A stretch of 24,727 nt of DNA from an uncultured bacterium. GTDB taxonomy: Bacteria > Desulfobacterota > Desulfovibrionia > Desulfovibrionales > Desulfovibrionaceae. Position 1 is the stretch's first letter. Every line of letters begins with the position of its first letter. Shown in pieces: positions 13,901-22,195 of this stretch. The stretch is taken from assembly GCA_905214305.1 (NCBI GenBank), contig CAJMLK010000039.1, forward strand, positions 1 through 24,727, in the 5' to 3' direction. Under the pieces are notes generated by a model that saw only the letters and a program-made list of their open reading frames with translations, did no database searches and was not told where the DNA came from. The translations under genes were made by a program, and so were the position numbers.

Positions 13901-16598
13901 CAAGCCTATGGTAGTAGTGCCCAATCACCTGCTGTACCAGTGGCGCGATGAATTTTACCGGCTTTACCCGGGGGCCAATATTCTGGTGGCCGACAAGACA
14001 GATTTTACCAAGCAGAATCGTGAACGACTATTCAGCCGGGTGGCCACCGGCGATTGGGACGCCGTTGTGGTAGCCCATTCCAGCTTTAAAAAAATTGAGA
14101 CCCCCCGCGACATGCAGGAAGAAATTCTGCAAGAACAGATTGATGCGGTCATTGCCGCCATAGCGGAATCCAAAGAAAATAACGGCAGCCGGGCCACGGT
14201 CAAACAGCTTGAAAAACAGCGCGAAAAAATGGAAACCCGCTATGAAAAGCTTATGGCCGGAACCGGGGCCAAGGATCGTTCGGTGGACTTTGGCGACCTA
14301 GGCGTGGACGCGCTTTTTGTGGACGAGAGCCACGAGTTCAAAAATCTCAGCTATACCACAACCATGAATGTGTCGGGTCTCGGCAATATCACGGGTTCCG
14401 CAAAAGCTCTTGATATGTTCATTAAGTGCCGGTATCTGCAAAAAAAGCACGAAGGCCGGGGCGTGTATTTCATGACCGGCACCCCCATTAGCAATACCAT
14501 TGCCGAGGTCTACACCCTGCAACGCTATTTGCAGTCTGATGAGCTGAAAAGCAAGGGCATTGAGTATTTTGACGCATGGGCTTCCACCTTCGGGCAGATT
14601 ACCAATGGTTGGGAATTGGACGCCACCGGCGTGAATTACAGGCTTAAATCGCGATTTTCTAGCTTCCAGAACGTGCCGGAACTGCTTTCTATGTACCGCT
14701 CCTTTGCGGACGTGGTGACGAAAGGCGATTTGGACGAGCAGGCAAAACAGGCCGGGCTGCGGCCTTTGACGCCCCCTGTAACTGATGGCAAGCCTTTCAA
14801 TCATGTGGTGGAGCGTTCAGAGGTGCAGGCCCGCTATATGACGGAAATCATCGACCGCATGGAGCACCTGCCCAAAGACCCGCGCATCGACAATCCCCTG
14901 AAAATCACCAATGACGCCCGAAAGGCTGGGCTGGATTATCGTCTTATTGACCCGGAGGCTGGGGACTATGACGGTTCCAAGGCCAATGCCGCCGTGGATC
15001 GCATCTATCAGATTTGGCAGGACACGGCGGCAAACAAGGGAACACAGCTCGTGTTCTGCGATTTGTCTACACCCAAGGGAGGCTCGGCAGCACCTGCCCC
15101 TGCGACTTCACACACTCAAAAGTTGGAATTTGTGGAAGAAGACTTTGCCGCGCAGGTTGATGTGGAGTCAGGCATGGAAGATGGCCTGACAGACGCAGAG
15201 CCAGGCGAAGACCCTGTAGAATCGGGCGACGATGACGGCGAATCCACGTTAGTGGATACCGGTGAAGATACATCCGTGGCCGCAGACATGGACGCCTGCG
15301 TGGCCGCTGGCTCCCGCTTCTCTGTCTACGACGACATGCGGCGCAAACTCATAGGGCGTGGTGTTCCCGCTGATGAGATCGCCTTCATCCACGATGCCAA
15401 TACCGACATGCGTAAGGGCAAGCTCTTTTCCGATATGCAGGCTGGGCGGGTGCGGGTTCTGCTGGGTTCCACGGCCAAAATGGGCGCAGGCATGAACGTG
15501 CAGAAACGCCTTGTGGCCGCGCATCACCTGGACGCACCCTGGAGGCCCAGCGATCTGGAGCAGCGCAACGGGCGCATCATTCGCCAGGGCAATAGCCTGT
15601 ATGAGCGCGATCCCGATAAATTTTCCGTAGGCATCTACTATTATGCAACAAAGCAAACATACGACAGCCGAATGTGGCAAGTAATAGAGCAAAAAGCCGC
15701 TGCCATTGAACAATTCCGCAAGGGTGACTTGCTTCAGCGCAATATTGACGATGTGCAGTCCGAGGCTGCTAACGCGGCGGACATGAAGGCTGCGGCCTCT
15801 GGCAACCCGCTCATCCTTATGCAGGTGAAGCTGGCCAGTGACCTACGCAAACTGGAAGCCCTGTATTCACAGCATCAACGGTCGCAACACCGCCTGCGGG
15901 ATCGTCTGAAGTGGCTTGGAGCTGCCGAAGGTCGCCTTGCCAAGGCGCAAGCGGACTATACGGCCAACTGCGACCTGCGTGACGGTAACACCCATACCTT
16001 TACCGAAAAGGGCAAGGAGCGCATCCGGCTGGAGTGGCTGAAGGACGGCAAGCTGCTGACTGAAAAAAATAGTGAGCAGATCCAAAACATTCTGCGAGAC
16101 GGAGTGAAGGACATTACACGGGAAGCACGGGCAAAGCCCATCTTGGGCAAGTACCGGGGCTTTGAAGTGGCCATGCTGCGTTCATCACTTGGGGCTGGCG
16201 GTGACGGCTTCCGCCTGGCTCTCAAGGGCATGGGCGATCAGGAATTTCAGCCAGATAACTTGGTCTACGACTTTGACGAAAAGTTCAGCCCCTCCGGCAT
16301 GTTCCAGCGTATTGACAATTTTTTAGAAAAAGGTATTAACGAGTTATATCAGACATATCAGCACAATGTCCGACAAGAAATCGCCGAAATGGAAACCGTT
16401 AAGAAGGCTCTGGGGCAGGACTTCCCACAAAAGGACGAGCTTACCTTGGTGCGTGAAAATCACAGTGCTGTCATGCGTGAGCTGAAGCGTATGCAGGACG
16501 AGCCGGGCTATGTGAGTGAGTGGAGGCCGAAGACAGTTTATTCCACAAATGTTCTACAGAATGTACAACATGCCCAACGACTATTTAAGCAGGCATAG
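10902..16598 (+). CDS. DarB-like fusion of N6-adenine methyltransferase fold and SNF2-type helicase
   Basis: A 1898-residue protein of the family that includes phage P1 DarB, an antirestriction factor. The order is: a short N-terminal segment (1-42); a low-complexity linker (about 43-150); conserved start ENYHIGSDDRLGQGG; methyltransferase motif I LEPSAGIGNF at 267-276 and motif IV NPPF at 331-334; a middle region; helicase Walker A GAGKT at 979-983; DESH box at 1141-1144; helicase motif VI QRNGRIIRQG at 1554-1563; and a coiled C-terminal part. A Ser/Asp/Glu-rich insertion lies at about 1387-1469 between the helicase halves. It probably shields element DNA from host restriction on entry, though this is by family analogy. 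The start ATG 10902 is six bases after the abrB-like stop; the ribosome binding site is weak. The linker overlaps a second gene at 11026-11346. Confidence 0.88.
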   Translation: MARPRKQKYDPRQLSFTFDVTADQIEQLRRENAQADTKEEYHARQTNQSTGHRPHSAAPTDHPRSAERGVHQLRLFDFGQVGTEPARRPAPSGSEGGNLFHGDAGSAGHEGSERAELGFSLGSESPGDERLGDFAERRDRYEPENYHIGSDDRLGQGGAKTKFADNIAAIRLLKDLQERKVEVAGPDDKKVLVRYVGWGGLPQAFDARNEKWAAEYQELQSLLAPDEYAKARRSTQDAHFTSETVIKGIYQGLNVMGLQGSGPLRVLEPSAGIGNFMGLLPQGYDADFLTVELDPTTAAISKYLYPKARHLNSGFQNVELQGARFDLVVGNPPFGKQTLYDPNFPELRNFSIHNYFLAKSLSLLRPGGIGAFVVSRFFMDAADPAAREHIAEYADLLGAVRLPETAFRQNALTDVTTDILFFRKHDGPRIRSTDWTQTATIEALDTKEGGTRPAVINKYFAELPGQIIGNMVYSGGMFQDALNCVAPSDIDLGAEISKRVQVLPPMQYVPRTESAEEATSEKRNEGFIASDYFQSLKMGAFCVEPQSRKIVFKTAGGFGDASYTEVPVKSDSARQRLVAMIQVRDSLRDLLNLEKNDAEEKMIEGARRQLNVQYDNFVRRHGHLNSQTNRSLMREDPEHSLLESLEQEYDKGLSKDLAKRQSSSGQLRVARPASARKAAIFRQRVLKPTQIVDRADTAKDALVISLRETGKVDFARMNQLLHRSAEVIQQELQDEGLIFRNPASTEWEIRDKYLTGNVREKLHRAQAAVQDNPQYQPNVEALTAAMPPEIEAVDIGIKFGSTWVPGEVLSDFIEERIHGGRGHQSINYVPILGRWEAKVSVYDQAANTEVWGIPEYPASKIIESLLTNRPIKVEKESGQYDDQDRPIMVVDQELTAAAMQKADEVRQAFLDWVWTDDERRTSLASLYNERFNTHVPPRYDGSHVQLIGASAEVALRPHQKDVVWRSIQEGTALFDHVVGAGKTMACIATIMESKRMGFTSKPMVVVPNHLLYQWRDEFYRLYPGANILVADKTDFTKQNRERLFSRVATGDWDAVVVAHSSFKKIETPRDMQEEILQEQIDAVIAAIAESKENNGSRATVKQLEKQREKMETRYEKLMAGTGAKDRSVDFGDLGVDALFVDESHEFKNLSYTTTMNVSGLGNITGSAKALDMFIKCRYLQKKHEGRGVYFMTGTPISNTIAEVYTLQRYLQSDELKSKGIEYFDAWASTFGQITNGWELDATGVNYRLKSRFSSFQNVPELLSMYRSFADVVTKGDLDEQAKQAGLRPLTPPVTDGKPFNHVVERSEVQARYMTEIIDRMEHLPKDPRIDNPLKITNDARKAGLDYRLIDPEAGDYDGSKANAAVDRIYQIWQDTAANKGTQLVFCDLSTPKGGSAAPAPATSHTQKLEFVEEDFAAQVDVESGMEDGLTDAEPGEDPVESGDDDGESTLVDTGEDTSVAADMDACVAAGSRFSVYDDMRRKLIGRGVPADEIAFIHDANTDMRKGKLFSDMQAGRVRVLLGSTAKMGAGMNVQKRLVAAHHLDAPWRPSDLEQRNGRIIRQGNSLYERDPDKFSVGIYYYATKQTYDSRMWQVIEQKAAAIEQFRKGDLLQRNIDDVQSEAANAADMKAAASGNPLILMQVKLASDLRKLEALYSQHQRSQHRLRDRLKWLGAAEGRLAKAQADYTANCDLRDGNTHTFTEKGKERIRLEWLKDGKLLTEKNSEQIQNILRDGVKDITREARAKPILGKYRGFEVAMLRSSLGAGGDGFRLALKGMGDQEFQPDNLVYDFDEKFSPSGMFQRIDNFLEKGINELYQTYQHNVRQEIAEMETVKKALGQDFPQKDELTLVRENHSAVMRELKRMQDEPGYVSEWRPKTVYSTNVLQNVQHAQRLFKQA
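11013..11019 (+). promoter_or_regulatory. Perfect internal Shine-Dalgarno sequence within the darB-like gene
   Basis: AAGGAGG sits six bases before ATG 11026, in the +1 frame relative to the enclosing gene. Both strength and spacing are ideal, better than for most starts in this window, and this supports translation of the nested gene. Confidence 0.75.
11026..11346 (+). CDS. Nested overlapping gene encoding a 106-residue unknown protein
   Basis: This frame lies wholly inside the DarB-like gene, shifted by +1. It has a perfect Shine-Dalgarno sequence (11013-11019) and an ordinary-looking sequence: DIARTVLRPQTIREVQSAAF, then SAYLILDRWALNQPDDLRRL, then SDWEILQNAGI. Its codons match the neighbourhood (eight CTG, many GTG, CAG, GCC). 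The DarB-like frame over the same bases has only one CTG but nine GGA and five CGA, and translates to Gly/Glu/Arg/His/Pro-rich low complexity. So the nested frame is probably the selected one here and the enclosing protein tolerates a linker. It is soluble, without cysteine or signal peptide. I do not recognise the family. An alternative is that the giant gene really starts inside or after this frame (for example GTG near 11142 or TTG near 11290). Confidence 0.72.
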   Translation: MLDRPTNPLDIARTVLRPQTIREVQSAAFTNSAYLILDRWALNQPDDLRRLEARGEISFMVTLDQQATREANVLNSDSAWEASRQGMSDWEILQNAGIDTSLKITI

Positions 16599-16794
16599 CC
16601 GTATAAAATTACAGCTATTTATTGTAACAGAACCCATCTAGTATTTGAAGTCAATCATGCAGTTAAAAATAAAAGTGCATGGCAAGATATATTTTTTCAT
16701 ACTAACTTGAAGCCACCCAACCGCGCATACCGATTGTAAGCATGTGCTGGTTATATCCTCACACTCTATATGCCATGCTGCAGCGACGTATAAC
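16599..16794 (+). promoter_or_regulatory. AT-rich gap between the mobile-element genes and the nfr cluster, candidate promoter
   Basis: The 196 bases are clearly more AT-rich than the genes on either side, and the low GC continues into the first codons of nfrB. A weak inverted repeat TTACA (16609-16613) / TGTAA (16623-16627) follows the darB-like stop without a T-run. A weak sigma70-like pair is TTGAAG (16645-16650) and AATAAA (16668-16673) with 17 bases between. No gene was seen: the minus-strand open frame here runs over the nfrB 5' end and looks like a shadow. It probably holds the nfr promoter. Confidence 0.35.
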
Positions 16795-19080
16795 ATGACT
16801 AATTTCGACATTTTAATACCATATATATTGCTTTTTCTCCAAATATTACTGTCTGGACTAGGCATTATTTTTTTAATAAGCGGCATCGATGAGCTGTTTA
16901 TTGACTGCGTTTATCTATCATACAAAGCCTACCGCAAGATTTTTATCAGTCACAAGTATTCCCCGCTTACAGAGTCACAGCTCCTTTCCACACCAGAACA
17001 ACCTATTGCAATAATGATTCCCTGCTGGGATGAGTCTGACGTTATACGCCGTATGCTTGACAACACCATAAAGACTGTCTCTTACTCCAACTATCAGATT
17101 TTTGTCGGCACATACCCCAATGATCCCCAGACCCAGCGTGAGGTGGCCCTGGCAAGCGAAGTTTATGGCAACGTCAACAGAATCGTATGCCCCAAGGACG
17201 GCCCCACCAACAAGGCCGACTGCTTGAACTGGATTTATGCGGGCATTCGCCACTATGAAAAAGAGCACGGGGTGGAATTTGCCATCTACGTCATGAATGA
17301 TTCAGAAGACATTGCGCATCCTTTATATCTGAAGCTTTTCAACTACCTTATCCCACGCTGCGACATGGTGCAGCTTCCTGTTTTTCCCATGGTATTGCGC
17401 TGGTGGAACTTTACCGCGGGGCATTATGCAGACGAATTTGCCGAAAATCACGCGCGCGACATGCTTGTGCGCGAAATTTTGAGCAAATCCGTACCGTCAG
17501 CCGGTGTCGGCAGCGGATACAGCCGCCGCGCCCTAGAGCTCCTTGCTGCAGATTCCAACAACCAGCTTTTCAACATCGATTCTCTCACTGAAGATTATGA
17601 TTTCGGTATGCGTATGCGCAAATTTGGCCTGCGACAGATTTTTGTGCGCCAGGTTTTGCAGCGTCAGTCCGTGCGTACCAGCTGGCTTACCGGAAAACGC
17701 CATGCGGTCACTCAACGGGAATATATTGTTATCAGGGAATTTTTTCCTCGAACATTCACCATGGCAGTACGACAAAAGTCGCGCTGGATCATGGGCATTG
17801 CGCTCCAAGGCTGGGCGAGCATTGGCTGGCAGGGAGATTTCTGGACGCGCTACATGCTATTTCGAGACAGAAAAGGGTTGATCACAAATATCGTCAGCAT
17901 GACAGCAAATGCCCTTGTGCCTGTGATTCTTCTTATCTGGCTGTATTTTCAGCTCATGCCTGATGTCTATAATTACCCGCCCATTGTCGAGCGCGACACG
18001 TGGCTCTGGCACATAATGCAGGTAAATCTGTTCTTTTTCTTTTGGCGTTCGTTCTGCCGCATGATGTACGTATACGTAGTGTACGGTATCGGGGAGGCGG
18101 TCTTATCCTTTCCCCGGCTCATCTGGGGCAATGTCGTCAACTTTGCGGCCACAATGCGGGCCTTCAAGCTCTATGCCCGCTATCTGCTGACCGGCAAGGT
18201 CATTGCATGGGACAAAACAGATCACATCTACCCCTCTGAAGCAGACTTGATGGCTTACCGGCGCAAGCTGGGTGACCTCATGCTCGACAGGCGATTCATT
18301 ACAACCTCGCAACTTGACGCCGCACTGGCAAAGCAAAAAGAATCTGGCCGTCCTTTGGGGCAGGTTTTGCTCGACATGGGCATGACCACCGAGGACAACC
18401 TGGTTCAGATTCTGGGCCAGCAGTTTCATCTTGAGACAAGGGACATTGATCCTTTCATGACGCCCATGGATGCGCTGACGGCCATTCCCCGCCAGATGGC
18501 CTTGGCCAACAGCGCCTTTCCCCTTGAGATAAAGCCGACTGGCGAGCTCGCCGTGGCGGTCGAAAATCCGCCATCGCAGCAGGCTATTACAGAGATGGAG
18601 CAGGCTGCCGGCCGGGCCATAGTGCTTTACCTTGTTACAAAAAGCGACCTGGCATACGCCCTGCGCTTCGGATTTGACCGCATCACCGCCGCCCGCGAGT
18701 CCGAGACGCTCCAGATGGTGCAAAAAATCAAGGATGCCAGCATGTTGACAAATGAGCAGATCGATAACGCCTACCGTCAGCAGCGCAAAACATACGCCCG
18801 TCTGGGTGACGTGCTGATTCAGGAAAACATGCTGCAATACAAAGACCTGAAGGAAGCCGAAGCGCGCTATTTTACCACCCGCAACCCCAATGAAAGGTTT
18901 GGCGTGTTTCTGGTCATAAATGAGTACATCACCCAGGATCAGCTTGTACAGGCCCTTTCGCTACAGAAATCCTCATGCGCAAGCTTGCAGGATATCCTTC
19001 TTCAGCTTGGCTATGTATCGCAGAAGGACCTTGATGCCCTTGCAGATAAGCCTGCCGCCAGCGAGGATGACCATGTCTGA
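16795..19080 (+). CDS. nfrB: NfrB-type GT2 polysaccharide synthase with C-terminal MshEN-like c-di-GMP domain
   Basis: A 761-residue inner-membrane glycosyltransferase matching E. coli NfrB (745 residues) along its length. An N-terminal membrane segment (about 10-40) ends in ISGIDELFIDCVY. The GT2 domain has IAIMIPCWDE at 71-80, FVGTYPNDPQTQ at 103-114, NDSED at 168-172, the TED motif at 265-267 and QKSRW at 327-331. Membrane segments follow to about 470. From 489 there are five LGxxL-type helical repeats (489, 519, 669, 701, 730) of the MshEN kind; the first two resemble the c-di-GMP-binding motif. In E. coli, c-di-GMP binding by NfrB switches on a ManNAc-containing polysaccharide. ATG 16795 is preferred over GTG 16744, which adds 17 unconserved-looking residues; both lack a good Shine-Dalgarno sequence. 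The 3' end overlaps nfrA by eight bases. Confidence 0.92.
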   Translation: MTNFDILIPYILLFLQILLSGLGIIFLISGIDELFIDCVYLSYKAYRKIFISHKYSPLTESQLLSTPEQPIAIMIPCWDESDVIRRMLDNTIKTVSYSNYQIFVGTYPNDPQTQREVALASEVYGNVNRIVCPKDGPTNKADCLNWIYAGIRHYEKEHGVEFAIYVMNDSEDIAHPLYLKLFNYLIPRCDMVQLPVFPMVLRWWNFTAGHYADEFAENHARDMLVREILSKSVPSAGVGSGYSRRALELLAADSNNQLFNIDSLTEDYDFGMRMRKFGLRQIFVRQVLQRQSVRTSWLTGKRHAVTQREYIVIREFFPRTFTMAVRQKSRWIMGIALQGWASIGWQGDFWTRYMLFRDRKGLITNIVSMTANALVPVILLIWLYFQLMPDVYNYPPIVERDTWLWHIMQVNLFFFFWRSFCRMMYVYVVYGIGEAVLSFPRLIWGNVVNFAATMRAFKLYARYLLTGKVIAWDKTDHIYPSEADLMAYRRKLGDLMLDRRFITTSQLDAALAKQKESGRPLGQVLLDMGMTTEDNLVQILGQQFHLETRDIDPFMTPMDALTAIPRQMALANSAFPLEIKPTGELAVAVENPPSQQAITEMEQAAGRAIVLYLVTKSDLAYALRFGFDRITAARESETLQMVQKIKDASMLTNEQIDNAYRQQRKTYARLGDVLIQENMLQYKDLKEAEARYFTTRNPNERFGVFLVINEYITQDQLVQALSLQKSSCASLQDILLQLGYVSQKDLDALADKPAASEDDHV

Positions 19081-22000
19081 CACCAGCGCACAACTCACTG
19101 ACGTACGACAAGACCCCGATCGACGGCTGTGGCGCTGGAGCATTGCAGCCCTGCTGATACTGTGGTCTGTGGCTGCGGTATTACCTGCGGTGGCAGCCGA
19201 TGCACCGCAGCAAAATGCACCAGAGAAAAAATCACAGGGTTTTCTGCAAGACCGGCTGAATCATCTCAAAAGCTACCCGCATCTGGACATGGCATATCGC
19301 AGGCTGAATCAGGGAAGGCTTGAAGAGGCGACAAAGGAATTCCAGCAATACCTTGATCTGCGTCCAGACGATGCCAAGGCTCGATACGACTACATGAATC
19401 TTCTTTTCCGCAAGGAAAAGTACGCTGAAGCACTGACCCAGATCGAGGGTCTGCCCGATGCGGATTCAAATTATGCCCTGCAGCAGCTCAAAGCATCCAT
19501 CTATACCAAGCAGAGGCGCACGGAAGATGCCTTCACGGCGTACCGCAAGGCACTGGGCCTGGCGGGCAACGACACTGAAAAACTCACGGTTCTTCAATCA
19601 CTGGCCTTCATGAGCCAGGAAAACGATTCGCTGGATCAGGCCAGCCAATACATTGCCCAGGCGCGGGCCATCGCTCCGCGCAATACGCTTCTGCTGCAAA
19701 AGCAGGCCATCATCGCCGGCATGATGGGCAACAAGGCTGAGGCCGCACGGCTGGCCAGAGAGCTGACAAGTATTGATCCCTCGCCACAAAACCGCGCCAT
19801 CCTTGCCAACAGCCTCTTTGCCACAGGGCAGTTTGCACAGGCTGCAGAGGAATATGCGCAGCTGACCGACAACAACAGCCAGATGCTGTTCAACGCTGGC
19901 CTGAGCTTTGCGGGCGCGCATGAATATGCCCGCGCTGCGCAGTATCTTGAAAAATACATTCAGGATATCGCCCCCCAGCAAAGCAGCGAGGGCCTGCTGG
20001 CACTGGGCAACGTCTACACCTCGATGGGTGAAGGCGCTCAGGCGGCGCGCGCATACAGCCAGTATCTGGGTATGGCCACCAAGCCGCATCAAAAGGCTGC
20101 CGCCCTGCTGGCACTGGGCAATGCTTACGCCGCGGCTGGCGATGCCCAGAAAGCTTATGAAACTTACGATGCGGCCCAATCACTGTCAGAAGAATTTGCG
20201 CCAGCAGAAAAATCCCAGCTGTACATGGCGTTGGGTCTGACGGCGCTGGCCACAGCCTCACCTTCGCTGGCCGTAAAACCGCTTCAGACCGCTCTGCCTT
20301 TGCAGGAAAACCCGCAAAACATAAAACTTGCGCTGCAATCACTTGCACAGGCCCACACTTCGCTGGGCAACCTGCAGGAGGCTGCCGCAGCCTGGCGGGC
20401 CGCAGCGGCAAGCCCCGGCGCTACAGCTCAGGAAGTGGCACGGTGCGATGAAAACCTCGGTTACATACTGACTGCGCTCGGCGACCACGCAGACGCACGT
20501 AAGGTCTTTTCCCGCGCAGTAGCCGCTGGCAATCCTCGCTGGGAACTTATGCTGGCGCTGGCCCAAGCAGACTTTGCCACAGGGAATCTGAACGACGCTC
20601 TGGAACATTTTGAAGAAGCGGAGCAACTACGCTCATCACCAGGCGCCAGACTGGCCCTGGGGCACACCTATGAACGGCTGGGCAAACTGGGGCTGGCGAT
20701 CATCAACTTTCAAAGTGTCGCAGGCCATATACACACCCTGCCCGCGGCACAGCAGTATGAATATTACAAGGGCATGGGCTACCTGTATTCGGCAGAATCA
20801 CGGTACGATGCCGCTGCCGAGGCATACAGCAAAGCACTGTCGCTGCACCGTGACGAGGCAACAGCCATCAACCTGGGCCGCGCGCTACGCCTGTCAAACC
20901 AGCTCAATGCTGCCCGGCAAACGCTGGAATCCGTAAACGCCCCATTGCTCGATACGGACATGCGCCTGCTGCAGCTTTCTGAACTGGCGGCCATTGCCAA
21001 CGCCCAGCTGCGCCATGACGACGAAGATGCCCTGCTGCAGGAAGCTTTGACACTAAAGGATACTGGCGATCTCAACTTCCGTCTGGCCAGTGTAAAACGC
21101 AAAAAAAATGAGCTGCCCGACGCCATCCGCCTCTACCGCAAATCAGTGGAGCACGATGATTCCGGTTCTACCTGGGCAACTCTTGGCTTTGCGCTGAGCG
21201 AAAATGAACAGTTTGACGCGGCGGCCGAAGCCTTTGAGTCAGCAATACAGAAAAATGACGGGCTCACCCCGCTTTGGGAAGAGCTCGGATACGCCTACAT
21301 GCACGATTCACAAAACAGCCGTGCGGCCGAGGCCTTCAAACGCGCCATAGACAATGCCCTGGCCCTGGCCGATGCCACTGCTGAGGACAGCGAGGCTGCC
21401 GCCGAAAAAACATACAGGCTGCGCAAGGAAGTCACCAAACTGCAAACTCACCTGACCACAACGGCCTACCTCTCCTATGTGCCCGGCGCAACGGGCAGCT
21501 CCAGCTGGTCGGGCGGCGATTCTTCTCGCACGGTGCGGTCTGGCGGCGGCTTAGAAATTGCCTGGATTCCGCCCTTCATCGGTCTGCGCGACGACCGCAT
21601 ATTGCAGGTTATAGGCCGTGTGAGCGCAAACCTTGATCAGAACAATTCATTTTCATTCGATGAAAAGTCATGGCAGGGCGCTGTGGGCTTGCGCTACAAG
21701 CCGTTTCAAAGCCAGAATCTCAGCGTGGGGGTCGAGCGGCTGTTCCATATCGGCCGAAATGCAGAAGACAACTGGCTTTTCCGGGCCATGTATTCTTGGG
21801 CTGACGGCCTTGACCTGAAGCCCGGCAAACCCTACTGGAACTATTCGTTCGTTTACGGCGAGTACGACTACTTTGCCGACTACAATGCCCGCAGCAATGT
21901 TTACGGCGAGGCCAGACAGGGCATTACCTTTAACCTGAGCGACAAATGGCTGGTTTCTCCTCATCTGGTTGGTGATTTCAGGCTGGTTGAACCAGACCGG

Positions 22001-22195
22001 GATCAGGATTCGCTGGCCGAATTTGGCGCAGGCGTTTCGCTGCGCTACCTGTTGCCCGCCTTTGCCTATGAAGCGCCTCGGTCTTCAGTGGAATTTTTGC
22101 TGCAATACAAGTACGGAACACTCTTTCACGCGTTGAGCAATGACAAGAATAACAACATCAGCTCTGTGTTCCTTACAACAATTATTACTTTCTAA
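19073..22195 (+). CDS. nfrA: NfrA-type TPR and beta-barrel outer-membrane exporter
   Basis: A 1040-residue protein, similar in length to E. coli NfrA (990), the outer-membrane receptor of phage N4 and partner of NfrB. It has a signal peptide with a long n-region (hydrophobic 24-42, WSIAALLILWSVAAVLPAVAA shortened), then a long TPR superhelix (about 60-790; typical units are RLNQGRLEEATKEFQQYLDL and ALGNAYAAAGDAQKAYETYD). A C-terminal beta-barrel starts near 793 (TAYLSYVPGATGSSSWSGG) and ends in phenylalanine (VFLTTIITF), the usual barrel-assembly signal. It is the likely export pore and periplasmic scaffold for the NfrB product, as with BcsC or PgaA. The start ATG 19073 has GCGAGGA upstream (19061-19067) and overlaps nfrB by eight bases. 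The stop overlaps the next start (TAATG). Confidence 0.92.
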   Translation: MSDTSAQLTDVRQDPDRRLWRWSIAALLILWSVAAVLPAVAADAPQQNAPEKKSQGFLQDRLNHLKSYPHLDMAYRRLNQGRLEEATKEFQQYLDLRPDDAKARYDYMNLLFRKEKYAEALTQIEGLPDADSNYALQQLKASIYTKQRRTEDAFTAYRKALGLAGNDTEKLTVLQSLAFMSQENDSLDQASQYIAQARAIAPRNTLLLQKQAIIAGMMGNKAEAARLARELTSIDPSPQNRAILANSLFATGQFAQAAEEYAQLTDNNSQMLFNAGLSFAGAHEYARAAQYLEKYIQDIAPQQSSEGLLALGNVYTSMGEGAQAARAYSQYLGMATKPHQKAAALLALGNAYAAAGDAQKAYETYDAAQSLSEEFAPAEKSQLYMALGLTALATASPSLAVKPLQTALPLQENPQNIKLALQSLAQAHTSLGNLQEAAAAWRAAAASPGATAQEVARCDENLGYILTALGDHADARKVFSRAVAAGNPRWELMLALAQADFATGNLNDALEHFEEAEQLRSSPGARLALGHTYERLGKLGLAIINFQSVAGHIHTLPAAQQYEYYKGMGYLYSAESRYDAAAEAYSKALSLHRDEATAINLGRALRLSNQLNAARQTLESVNAPLLDTDMRLLQLSELAAIANAQLRHDDEDALLQEALTLKDTGDLNFRLASVKRKKNELPDAIRLYRKSVEHDDSGSTWATLGFALSENEQFDAAAEAFESAIQKNDGLTPLWEELGYAYMHDSQNSRAAEAFKRAIDNALALADATAEDSEAAAEKTYRLRKEVTKLQTHLTTTAYLSYVPGATGSSSWSGGDSSRTVRSGGGLEIAWIPPFIGLRDDRILQVIGRVSANLDQNNSFSFDEKSWQGAVGLRYKPFQSQNLSVGVERLFHIGRNAEDNWLFRAMYSWADGLDLKPGKPYWNYSFVYGEYDYFADYNARSNVYGEARQGITFNLSDKWLVSPHLVGDFRLVEPDRDQDSLAEFGAGVSLRYLLPAFAYEAPRSSVEFLLQYKYGTLFHALSNDKNNNISSVFLTTIITF

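Noticed and set aside
16638..16886. Minus-strand 82-codon frame across the gap before nfrB
   Set aside because: It overlaps the nfrB start, its composition reflects AT-rich DNA, and no ribosome binding site was seen.
18103..18837. Minus-strand open frame of 244 codons opposite the nfrB 3' end
   Set aside because: It covers the MshEN-like repeats of NfrB; its translation has no recognisable pattern and no start signal.
18920..19072. Upstream extension of the nfrA frame to 18920
   Set aside because: The added residues overlap the nfrB C terminus and put about 50 residues before the signal peptide; ATG 19073 has a ribosome binding site and fits a secreted protein.
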